Positions 1 through 7,107 of a stretch of 13,419 nucleotides of DNA are shown here, in pieces. The notes beneath the pieces are model-generated. The model had not been told where the DNA came from and did not search any database. It was given only the letters and a program-made list of their open reading frames with translations. The DNA is from Thermoplasmata archaeon (lineage in GTDB: Archaea > Thermoplasmatota > Thermoplasmata > Thermoplasmatales > Thermoplasmataceae): the NCBI GenBank assembly GCA_021845155.1, contig JAKBSB010000017.1:1-13419 (forward strand), given 5' to 3'. Numbering within the stretch: position 1 is the stretch's first letter; every line of letters begins with the position of its first letter. A program made the translations under genes and the position numbers.

Positions 1-360
1 AATCCGGGAGGAAGAATTGCATTTGTTGACTTTACAACACCGGAAGAAGATAATTATGACTTTTTTAATGGACTGGAGAGAACCAGGGACAGCACGCATG
101 TGTATGCCCTGAAAGTTTCAGACATAGAAAAATTATCTGGAGAATGCGGTTTTTCCATAATTGCAATGGAAACACTTGATGAAAAGGTAAGTTTCAAAAA
201 CTGGCTATACCCTGTTGAAGAAAAGAGTCCGGAGGGGATAAAATGCCGGGAGTATATCGAAGAATCACCTGTGGAAAGAACAAAACTCATCAGCTACGAT
301 CCCGTTGCAAATACATTCACAAAAACAAGGGTGATCGCTATACTGCAGAAACCGAAGTAA
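1..360 (+). CDS. Class I SAM-dependent methyltransferase, C-terminal part (5' truncated by window)
   Basis: The frame is open from base 1 to a TAA at 358-360, giving about 119 C-terminal residues; the start lies outside the window. The first visible residues, PGGRIAFVDF, match the post-motif segment (K/R-PGG-R-hydrophobic strand) of class I Rossmann-fold methyltransferases. They are followed by a stretch resembling the NxLERxRDxxHVxA and 'ExxGF' segments of UbiE/Methyltransf_11-like proteins. The SAM-binding GxGxG motif would lie upstream and is not seen, so the substrate cannot be named. A short GTG-started frame at 100 is internal to this gene and is not a separate start. The gene ends 37 nt before alaS, with a TATA-like element in the gap, so the two may be transcribed separately. 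Confidence 0.8.
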   Translation, partial: NPGGRIAFVDFTTPEEDNYDFFNGLERTRDSTHVYALKVSDIEKLSGECGFSIIAMETLDEKVSFKNWLYPVEEKSPEGIKCREYIEESPVERTKLISYDPVANTFTKTRVIAILQKPK

Positions 361-363
361 ATC

Positions 364-371
364 TATAATAT
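364..371 (+). promoter_or_regulatory. TATA-box-like element upstream of alaS
   Basis: TATAATAT lies between the methyltransferase stop (360) and the alaS ATG (398). Its centre, near 367, predicts a transcription start near 393-394 using the usual archaeal spacing of about 26 nt. That gives a leader of only a few nucleotides before ATG 398. This agrees with the start at 398 rather than an in-frame GTG at 383, which would lie upstream of the predicted transcript start. Confidence 0.45.
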
Positions 372-397
372 AGAAATTAACTGTGGGGTTGTTTGTC

Positions 398-3100
398 ATG
401 AAAGAAAATCCTGATCTGGACCTGAATTATTTTCATAGGACTGGTTTCACCAGAAAAATCTGCACATCCTGCGGAAAAGCATTCTGGACACTTGACAGTG
501 AACGTACCACATGCGGTGATCCTCCCTGTGACTCTTATACATTTATAGGCAATTCCCCAGTCTACAGGCCTTTTTCACTGAATGAAATGAGGAGTGAATT
601 TATTGGGTTCTTCAGGAACACACATAAAGTGATCATGCCTTATCCGGTGGTTCCGAGATGGAGAGATGATGTACTGCTTGTAAATGCTTCAATTTACGAT
701 TTTCAACCCCATGTGACATCAGGAAGGGTGAAGCCCCCAGGCAATCCGCTTGTAATGTCACAGCCAAGCATAAGAATGACAGATACTGATCTGGTAGGTT
801 CAACTGGGAGGCATCTGACGAGCTTCGAAATGCTGTGCCATGATTCTTTTAATTATGGTGACAGGGTTGTTTACTGGAAGGAGGAAACGGTGGAGTACTG
901 CTTTGCTTTTCTGACCGAGAAACTGAAAATAAATCCAGTTCTCATAACTTTCACGGAGAAGCCATGGTATGGAGGAGGGAACGCAGGCAATGCTTTCGAG
1001 GTTTTTGTCATGGGTCTAGAGGTTGCTACCCTGGTATTTATGGACCTGAAGGAAGACAGTAATGGAGATATAGAGATAGAGGGGACAAAATACAGTAAGA
1101 TGGATCTTTCTGTAGTTGATACCGGGTACGGTCTTGAGAGGCTAACCTGGCTTTCTCAGGGTACTTCAACAGTTTACGATTCAACGTTCAGAAACGTCAT
1201 AGACTATATAATTCAGCACAGCAATACAGGGGTGCTTGACGAAAAGATTCAGGGAAAAATGTCGGAAATAGCAGCGAAAATTGATCCTTTCAATAAGACT
1301 AAGGTTCTAAACCAATTTTTCAGGAACGAGAATATAGAATCAAAAGAAAAGAAGGCAGAAATCACTGTTTTATTTGAAAACAGCAAGTCGGTATTTGCTC
1401 TGGCAGATCACGCAAAGACGCTTCTTCTCCTTTTTTCGGATTATGTTATACCTTCAAATGTAAAGGTTGGGTATCTTGCCAGAACACTTCTGAGGAGGTC
1501 ATTCCGGTACATAGACGATCTAAAATTCAAGGGTGGCCTTGAGACACTTATCAAGATGCACCACGAATTCCTTGGTGATGTGGTAAGAGAATACCCTGAG
1601 AAATTCATAAAGGAGATGGTTGCTTCCGAGTATGAAAAATATAGTGAAATGACTGAAAAAGGGAAAAACCTCATTCTCAGAAATTTTGACAGAAAAAAAA
1701 CCGTTGAGAACGAAGACCTTGTGACAATGTACGATTCAAATGGGCTTGTCCCGTCATTTGTTGCAGAGGTTCTTTCGAAGGAACGGGGATATACCGTGGA
1801 TATTCCGGAAGATTTTCAGAGCCAGGTCATAATGAAGCATGAGAAACTCGAAAAATCCAGGGTAAAGAAGTTCAAAGCAGAGGAATTTCCGCAGATAGAA
1901 ACGCGTCCACTTTACTATGATGATGCCAACATAGGTGAGTTCAATGCACTTGTCATGTACTCCGGGGATAAAACAATCATTACAAACCAGACAGCTTTTT
2001 ATCCGGAAGGGGGAGGACAGCCTTATGATCTGGGTTATTTTACGTACGGCAATAAAAAAATAGCCGTGATCAAGGTACACCGTATTGGAAAATCCATAGT
2101 ACATTACCTGGCTGAAAACATCCCTGTAAAAGCAAAAATAACCGGCCATGTGGACATGAAGAGAAGGAAACAGCTTATGATCCATCATTCCGCCACTCAC
2201 CTCCTGCTTGGTATAGCCAGACAGACCCTGGGTGAACATGTATGGCAGAGCGGAGTGCAGAAAGATGTTGAAAGGTCAAGAATTGACATAACGCACTACA
2301 GGAAGATAAGTGAAAGTGAGATAAAGGAGATAGAAGAAAGGTGCCTGCAGGCAATTATCCAGAACAGGAGAATAAAGGCTGCGTTTCTTGACTGGAACAG
2401 TGCGCTTGAGAAATACGGCTTCAGGCTTTTCGAGGGTGGAATACCCGAAAGCAGCAAACTTAGGGTGGTTGAAATAGAAGGAATAGATGCGGAGGGTTGC
2501 GGAGGTACACATCTGGACTACACAGGACAGATAGGTTTCATCAAGATAATTTCTGCCGAACCTTTACAGGAAGGCATCCAGAGAATAGTTTTCGCGGCCG
2601 GATATTCAGCACTGTCATATGTGCAGGAAATGCAATCAAGGATGGAAACTGTCAGGGGAGAACTCAACGTGGATATTGAACATCTGGAACAAAAGTTCAG
2701 GACATCATGGGATGACTATATCTCCCTGAGGAAGAAATGGGATAAAGTACTGAAGGAATCTGTTCAGAGCATGATGGATGCATCATTGAGATTCAATGTT
2801 GACGGGATTGAAATTCACCTGCTGGAAGGTACGTTTGGTGAGGATCAGATTACTGAATTTACAAGGATGGCCAATTCCAGCAGGAATTCTATATTCTTCA
2901 TAAACAACCGCAAGGATTCTCTTTTCGAGGTTACGGTGATTTCAACAGCCGCTGCTGGATCAGATTCCATTATGAGATCTCTTTCCGGTCCTGTCCAAAG
3001 CCATTCTGCAGGTTCACAAAGATATGCCAGATTCAATTCCATGCAGAAAATCGATGAAACATTAATAAGGAAGGTTTTGGCTACAGTGAAAAACCAGTGA
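398..3100 (+). CDS. alaS: Alanyl-tRNA synthetase, archaeal type
   Basis: Ligates alanine to tRNA-Ala in the cytosol and hydrolyses mischarged Ser/Gly-tRNA-Ala. The product is 900 residues, the usual archaeal length. Residues 17-44 form the archaeal N-terminal Cys cluster (C22, C25, C39, C44; 'CxxCGKxFWT...ERxxCGDxPC'). The class II aminoacylation core follows, with GGGNAGNAFEVF and the motif-3 segment DTGYGLER at 241-248. The editing domain carries the HSATH zinc motif at 597-601 and CGGTH (C701, H705). The C-terminal C-Ala dimerisation/tRNA-binding region occupies roughly the last 100 residues. All key residues are present. I chose ATG 398 over in-frame GTG 383 because a TATA box at 364-371 fits a near-leaderless transcript there. 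It heads a close-packed run: the next gene starts 4 nt after its stop. Confidence 0.96.
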   Translation: MKENPDLDLNYFHRTGFTRKICTSCGKAFWTLDSERTTCGDPPCDSYTFIGNSPVYRPFSLNEMRSEFIGFFRNTHKVIMPYPVVPRWRDDVLLVNASIYDFQPHVTSGRVKPPGNPLVMSQPSIRMTDTDLVGSTGRHLTSFEMLCHDSFNYGDRVVYWKEETVEYCFAFLTEKLKINPVLITFTEKPWYGGGNAGNAFEVFVMGLEVATLVFMDLKEDSNGDIEIEGTKYSKMDLSVVDTGYGLERLTWLSQGTSTVYDSTFRNVIDYIIQHSNTGVLDEKIQGKMSEIAAKIDPFNKTKVLNQFFRNENIESKEKKAEITVLFENSKSVFALADHAKTLLLLFSDYVIPSNVKVGYLARTLLRRSFRYIDDLKFKGGLETLIKMHHEFLGDVVREYPEKFIKEMVASEYEKYSEMTEKGKNLILRNFDRKKTVENEDLVTMYDSNGLVPSFVAEVLSKERGYTVDIPEDFQSQVIMKHEKLEKSRVKKFKAEEFPQIETRPLYYDDANIGEFNALVMYSGDKTIITNQTAFYPEGGGQPYDLGYFTYGNKKIAVIKVHRIGKSIVHYLAENIPVKAKITGHVDMKRRKQLMIHHSATHLLLGIARQTLGEHVWQSGVQKDVERSRIDITHYRKISESEIKEIEERCLQAIIQNRRIKAAFLDWNSALEKYGFRLFEGGIPESSKLRVVEIEGIDAEGCGGTHLDYTGQIGFIKIISAEPLQEGIQRIVFAAGYSALSYVQEMQSRMETVRGELNVDIEHLEQKFRTSWDDYISLRKKWDKVLKESVQSMMDASLRFNVDGIEIHLLEGTFGEDQITEFTRMANSSRNSIFFINNRKDSLFEVTVISTAAAGSDSIMRSLSGPVQSHSAGSQRYARFNSMQKIDETLIRKVLATVKNQ

Positions 3101-3104
3101 GGAA

Positions 3105-4832
3105 ATGCTGAAAGAAGAACAGAAGACTGCGGCAAGAAATGCAGTATCTCATTTTTACAGGGTGATTGATGAAAGTGATGATAATGATTCAATAACCTTC
3201 AGAGTGGATAATCCGGAACCCTTCAGTGAAAGCAATTTCAATGCTCTCTTAAACACGATTTCAAGGAAGGGTCTGGTGGCATTCACTGCTGACAGGGATG
3301 GAAGCGAGATCGTAATTCTTCCAAAGTCACCGCAGATCAGGGACAGGTTTAACTACCGCTTCATCCTTTTTGTGCTTACATTCATAGCAATATTCTATTT
3401 CGGTTATGAATACGTCAGATCGTATTATGGAAACAGCAACATCCTCTGGAACCTTGAAAATTCTGCCCTGTTCTACGTATTGCCTGTATGGACAATCCTC
3501 ATATCAAAGGAGTTCTCAAAATTCCTGATACTGATAAGGAACAGGCAGACCTACTCCTTCCCCATTTTTATGCCTGACCCAATTGGCATGGGGACCATGG
3601 GTCTTATAAACACAAACAGGAACAGCTTCACCTCAAAAAGGTCAATGATTGCATTTTCAGGAATCCCGCTACTCACAGGTTTTGTGATATCAGCAATTTT
3701 TCTCGTTGCAGGAAGCCTCCAGACAATCAGCTCACCCCCAAGCAATCCAGTGGTCAGTTCTGTACTTGGAGGATCAGGGTTTCCGGTAGTTTTCCAGGTT
3801 ATGATATACAGGTTCATACCGTCAAACGGAATTCTGGACCCTCTTGCATTTGCAGGATGGGTGGGGCTTATAGTAAATTCATTCAGTGCCCTTCCTCTAG
3901 GATATATGGACGGTGGGATACTTGCATCAGCGCTTTTAGGAAAGAAAGCAATAATTCTCTCCTATGTATCTATACTTGCCATTATTCTTCTGGGCATAGC
4001 TTACCCCGCCTGGATAGTCCTTGCAGTATTCGTTCTCCTGTTCGGGCTAAGGGGTCCGGAACCGTTGAACAATGCCTCCAAACTGGGCAGGAACTCCCGG
4101 GCAATAGTGGCAGTGGGATTCGCAATTCTCATTATCGGGCTTGTGCCCTTGCCGTATCACGCACCTGACACGCAGTTCCACGTAGACATAGCGCAGAATC
4201 ATGCTGTAATAGTCAACGGCACGGGAAACAGCACATGTTTCAATCTGTCCATAACAAACGATGGATCATCTGTGATCTCTCCGGCATTCCAGGTTTCTCC
4301 AAATATACCTTTCAAGGCCGAAAGCATGGAAAAGGCAATATCGTCAGGGTCATCACTTGATTACAGCCTGAAATTCAATACAAGCAGCCTCAGGAAAGAT
4401 GGCATTTACGATTACAACCTTTCAGCATCCAGTGGAACTTTCAAGCAAACTGTCCAGCTGGAGATCCTTATGGTCAATATTTCACAACCTGTCTCTTTCG
4501 ACACCTCAAATCCACTTAAGGAAAACGTTTCGGTTGGAAAAATATTCCAGCTGGAGTTTATAAATTCCGGCTTTACCGGGAACAACTCCACATTCACCAT
4601 ATTGTCAATCGGAGAGGAAAATTTCTCCTATACTCTTTATACTGACAGCATGCAGGCAAATATAACTTTCAGGGGAATGGCTCAGTTGGCGCTCGGACAG
4701 ATAACTCTTTCGGAGGGAAAATCCTACAGTCTGGATCTGGAGGCAAGAACAAATTTCACTACATGGACCATAGTGGGATATAATAATAATTTCCAGGCTG
4801 CAATAGCTATTCTTAGCGAAGGCAAAAGCTGA
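3105..4832 (+). CDS. Site-2-protease-like (M50/EGY1-like) membrane protein, probable pseudoprotease with glycosylated exterior domain
   Basis: 575 residues. An N-terminal soluble part (1-80) is followed by about six to eight hydrophobic segments between 84 and 350 and a C-terminal polar domain (351-575). The membrane core aligns by eye with archaeal/plant EGY-type S2P proteases: 'DPIGMGTMGLI' (158-168) for the PPIGTFGAVI segment, 'FSGIPLLTGFV' (184-194) for GPLAGF, and 'DPLAFAGWVGL' (245-255) before ALPLGYMDGG (262-271). The zinc-binding HExxH is replaced: the segment before the FxPxP-like loop reads KEFSK (135-139). The conserved Asn of NLLPxGxLDGG is Ser261. Asp269 is retained. Known S2P chemistry needs both His residues, so I infer loss of proteolysis. 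The outer domain has twelve Asn-X-Ser/Thr sequons. The start is ATG 3105, 4 nt after alaS, with GAGG very close upstream; translation is probably coupled to alaS. A different metal or a structural/chaperone role is possible. Confidence 0.75.
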   Translation: MLKEEQKTAARNAVSHFYRVIDESDDNDSITFRVDNPEPFSESNFNALLNTISRKGLVAFTADRDGSEIVILPKSPQIRDRFNYRFILFVLTFIAIFYFGYEYVRSYYGNSNILWNLENSALFYVLPVWTILISKEFSKFLILIRNRQTYSFPIFMPDPIGMGTMGLINTNRNSFTSKRSMIAFSGIPLLTGFVISAIFLVAGSLQTISSPPSNPVVSSVLGGSGFPVVFQVMIYRFIPSNGILDPLAFAGWVGLIVNSFSALPLGYMDGGILASALLGKKAIILSYVSILAIILLGIAYPAWIVLAVFVLLFGLRGPEPLNNASKLGRNSRAIVAVGFAILIIGLVPLPYHAPDTQFHVDIAQNHAVIVNGTGNSTCFNLSITNDGSSVISPAFQVSPNIPFKAESMEKAISSGSSLDYSLKFNTSSLRKDGIYDYNLSASSGTFKQTVQLEILMVNISQPVSFDTSNPLKENVSVGKIFQLEFINSGFTGNNSTFTILSIGEENFSYTLYTDSMQANITFRGMAQLALGQITLSEGKSYSLDLEARTNFTTWTIVGYNNNFQAAIAILSEGKS

Positions 4833-4845
4833 ATAGCTTCGGCAC

Positions 4846-4849
4846 GGTG
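4846..4849 (+). promoter_or_regulatory. Shine-Dalgarno-like GGTG deciding the NAD kinase start
   Basis: GGTG lies 6 nt before ATG 4856 and is complementary to the anti-SD end of archaeal 16S rRNA (…CACCUCC…). The GTG inside it (4847) and ATG 4862 are alternative in-frame starts, but the spacing fits 4856 best. Confidence 0.35.
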
Positions 4850-4855
4850 CTGCTT

Positions 4856-5932
4856 ATGGCAATGAGAGTGGCTTTCATGGTTAATCCCCTGGCGGGACTT
4901 GGGACCATAACGAACGAGAAAGGATCAGACCATCTGGCTCTGGAAGACTGCAGGAGTTCAGTTTCAATACCCGTGGCCGAAGTATTCATTACAAAGGTCA
5001 AGGACCTTGACATCCATTTTATAACTGCAGGAGGTTGCATGGGAGGGGACATATTTTCAAAACTTGCAATCGGTGAAGCAGAAATCCTTCCGGGACCATC
5101 TAAAACCAGCCGGAGATCCGATACTGTTGAATTTATTGAAAGAATCAATTCCATGAATCCTGACCTTGTGGTTTTCGTAGGGGGAGACGGAACCGCCAGA
5201 GATATTTCTGGCGTACTGAAGCACGGAATCCCACTGATGGGAATACCGGCAGGTGTCAAGATGTACAGCTCTGTATTTGCGCTGTCTGTTCAACATGGAG
5301 CCGATCTTCTGAAAAACATTTGCGATCAGCATTGCATCAGTGCAAAGCCAGGAGACGTTGTAGATATTGACGAATCAGATTACAGGAAAGGGAAACTTAA
5401 TTTGAGGGTATTCGGAACAGTTCTAATACCGGAATCTCCGCAGATAATAGGCATCGGGAAAGCGGAGTACTCCATTGGTGATCTTGAGGGCATAGTGGAC
5501 TACATAGTCGAAAAGATGGATGCTGACACCAGTTATATAATAGGGCCAGGGAGCACATGCAAGGCAATATGCAGGCATTTTGGAATAACCACCAATGATC
5601 TGGGTTTCGACATCATTAAGCAGGGCAAACTTATGGCAGAGGATGCTGATAGTAGTTCTATTCTCAAGGCAGCTGAAAATGGAAAAACTATCTTGTTTCT
5701 CTCCCCAATCGGTGGACAGGGTTTCCTCCTAGGCAGAGGCAACAGGCAGATAACCGCAGATATACTGGACAGTATAGGTTTGAAAAATCTAGTGGTCATA
5801 TCAGCACCGGAGAAAATGGAAAGCATTTCAACACTCTTTGTCGATCTCGAAGGGTTCCAGGGGAAATGGCCGAAATATATGAAAGTTCTCACTGGATACG
5901 GAAACTATAAGGTCATGCCTGTGATAAGCTGA
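4856..5932 (+). CDS. ATP-NAD kinase family protein (archaeal COG3199 type)
   Basis: Predicted to phosphorylate NAD to NADP using ATP or polyphosphate in the cytosol. The product is about 358 residues. Signature pieces in order are: an N-terminal strand 'VAFMVNPLAGLG'; 'ITAGGCMGGD', the TAGGxMG loop of this archaeal branch; the nucleotide-binding GGDGT motif at 109-113 followed by ARDI; 'GIPAGVKMYSSVFA'; 'GPGSTCKAI'; and 'SPIGGQGFLLGRGNRQI'. These are characteristic of COG3199 rather than of the shorter bacterial NadK. All motifs look intact. Possible starts are GTG 4847, ATG 4856 and ATG 4862. I chose 4856 because GGTG lies 6 nt upstream, although 4862 (MRVAFMVNP) would also be a natural N-terminus. 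It lies 23 nt after the S2P-like gene and 5 nt before the glycosyltransferase, consistent with one transcript. Phosphoryl donor preference cannot be read from sequence. Confidence 0.88.
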   Translation: MAMRVAFMVNPLAGLGTITNEKGSDHLALEDCRSSVSIPVAEVFITKVKDLDIHFITAGGCMGGDIFSKLAIGEAEILPGPSKTSRRSDTVEFIERINSMNPDLVVFVGGDGTARDISGVLKHGIPLMGIPAGVKMYSSVFALSVQHGADLLKNICDQHCISAKPGDVVDIDESDYRKGKLNLRVFGTVLIPESPQIIGIGKAEYSIGDLEGIVDYIVEKMDADTSYIIGPGSTCKAICRHFGITTNDLGFDIIKQGKLMAEDADSSSILKAAENGKTILFLSPIGGQGFLLGRGNRQITADILDSIGLKNLVVISAPEKMESISTLFVDLEGFQGKWPKYMKVLTGYGNYKVMPVIS

Positions 5933-5937
5933 CAGCC

Positions 5938-7056
5938 ATGAGGATCGGGTATTTCACCGAAACATATTATCCAACTCCGGATGGTGTTTCGCATTATCTC
6001 AGGGATATAAAGAGGGAACTTGAATCAAAGGGACATGAGGTTTTCATATTTTCTCTCACTGGGGACAGGACTGAGAAGAACGTGTTCATACCCTTGACAA
6101 TTCCTCTGGTAATGTATCCCCAGTATAAAGTTCCGGTAAATTTTCTCCCCTTCAGGCTGTTCAGGATGATTAAAAAACTTAACCTTGATATCCTTCATAT
6201 ACAGGATTCCTTCTTCATGGGGTCAATTGGATATCTTGCGGCGGTTAATTTCAGGATACCTGTAGTGGCGACATTCCACACTGATTTTTCCAAGATGAAA
6301 AACACTATACGATTCCCTTTCAGCAGTACTGCATTCAACCTTTCATGGAGATACAACCTCTATTTATACAGGAAATGCAGAATAGTCTTATGCCCGAGCA
6401 GTTCAGCTTATACGACAATAAAAAAAGGGGGAATAGAGACTGTGAAAGAACTGCCTCTTTTTGTTGATACAGACAGATTTGTGCACAGTGTCTGTTCTAC
6501 AAACCACGAGAACTTCACCATCACCTATATTGGAAGAATAGCAGAGGACAAGGGTGTAAGATCCATCATCAAAATTGCTGAAAAACTCAGGGATATTAAG
6601 GGAATAAGGTTTATCATTGCGGGAACAGGTCCCGATGACAGATATATAAGCGACATGGTAAGATCAAGAGGTCTTCACGATATTGTGGGCCTGAAAGGTT
6701 ATGTGAATGAAGAGGAGAAGATAAAGATCCTGGGGACTTCAACACTTTTCATCCACCCATCCAAATCTGACACTTTCGGCATCTCCGTCCTGGAAGCACT
6801 TTCCTCGGGTCTTCCAGCCCTGGTATCCAAGGATTTCCCGCTGAACAACTATAGCGGTAATGAAGAGAACGGCATCATAACAACAGATTTCAATGATATT
6901 GATTCAACATGCGAAGAGATAAGAAAACTGAACGCCGACATTGAATATTTCCAAAAACTTTCGGAGGCTGCAAGGAAATTCAGCGTCGAGAAATTCAGCA
7001 TGAAGAATCATGTGGAAGCTCTTATTGATATTTATTCAGGTCTGAATGCGAAATAA
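5938..7056 (+). CDS. Family 4 glycosyltransferase (GT-B fold)
   Basis: A retaining glycosyltransferase predicted to move a sugar from a nucleotide-sugar donor, 372 residues. The N-terminal acceptor domain opens with 'MRIGYFTETYYPTPDGVSHYLRDI', typical of GT4 enzymes of the PimA/SqdX/diglucosyl-diacylglycerol synthase kind ('TDTYYPxxxGV' then 'L...GHEV'), followed by 'VATFHTDF'. The donor domain begins near 'FTITYIGRIAEDKGV', with 'IIAGTGP' next. The donor-binding E-x7-E motif appears as D278-x7-E286 in SDTFGISVLEALSSGLP; Asp or Ser at the first place is common in the family. I see no signal peptide or clear membrane segment, so it probably acts at the inner membrane face or in the cytosol. 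By resemblance a lipid or glycan acceptor is likely, but this is inference. It starts 5 nt after the NAD kinase stop with no SD visible. Confidence 0.88.
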   Translation: MRIGYFTETYYPTPDGVSHYLRDIKRELESKGHEVFIFSLTGDRTEKNVFIPLTIPLVMYPQYKVPVNFLPFRLFRMIKKLNLDILHIQDSFFMGSIGYLAAVNFRIPVVATFHTDFSKMKNTIRFPFSSTAFNLSWRYNLYLYRKCRIVLCPSSSAYTTIKKGGIETVKELPLFVDTDRFVHSVCSTNHENFTITYIGRIAEDKGVRSIIKIAEKLRDIKGIRFIIAGTGPDDRYISDMVRSRGLHDIVGLKGYVNEEEKIKILGTSTLFIHPSKSDTFGISVLEALSSGLPALVSKDFPLNNYSGNEENGIITTDFNDIDSTCEEIRKLNADIEYFQKLSEAARKFSVEKFSMKNHVEALIDIYSGLNAK

Positions 7057-7063
7057 AGCCAAA

Positions 7064-7073
7064 ATATATAAAA
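7064..7073 (+). promoter_or_regulatory. TATA box upstream of the DUF2070 gene
   Basis: A-rich ATATATAAAA in the 51-nt gap after the glycosyltransferase. Its centre, near 7068, predicts transcription from about 7094-7095, some 13 nt before ATG 7108. This suggests the DUF2070 gene is separately transcribed from the alaS run. The predicted start lies inside a short dyad (TACAC 7086-7090 / GTGTA 7098-7102). Confidence 0.5.
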
Positions 7074-7107
7074 TTAAGAAGACTATACACGACTGTAGTG
7101 TACACAC

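Noticed and set aside
383..397. GTG start for alaS five codons upstream
   Set aside because: It has no SD and lies upstream of the transcript start predicted from the TATA element at 364-371; ATG 398 gives the usual archaeal N-terminus.
1754..2239. 161-residue minus-strand frame antisense to alaS
   Set aside because: It lies wholly within the editing-domain coding region of alaS, with no promoter or family resemblance.
3105..4832. Frameshift or pseudogene explanation for the S2P-like gene
   Set aside because: The frame is continuous for 575 codons with normal codon use, and fold landmarks persist on both sides of the altered motif, so it appears to be a maintained gene.
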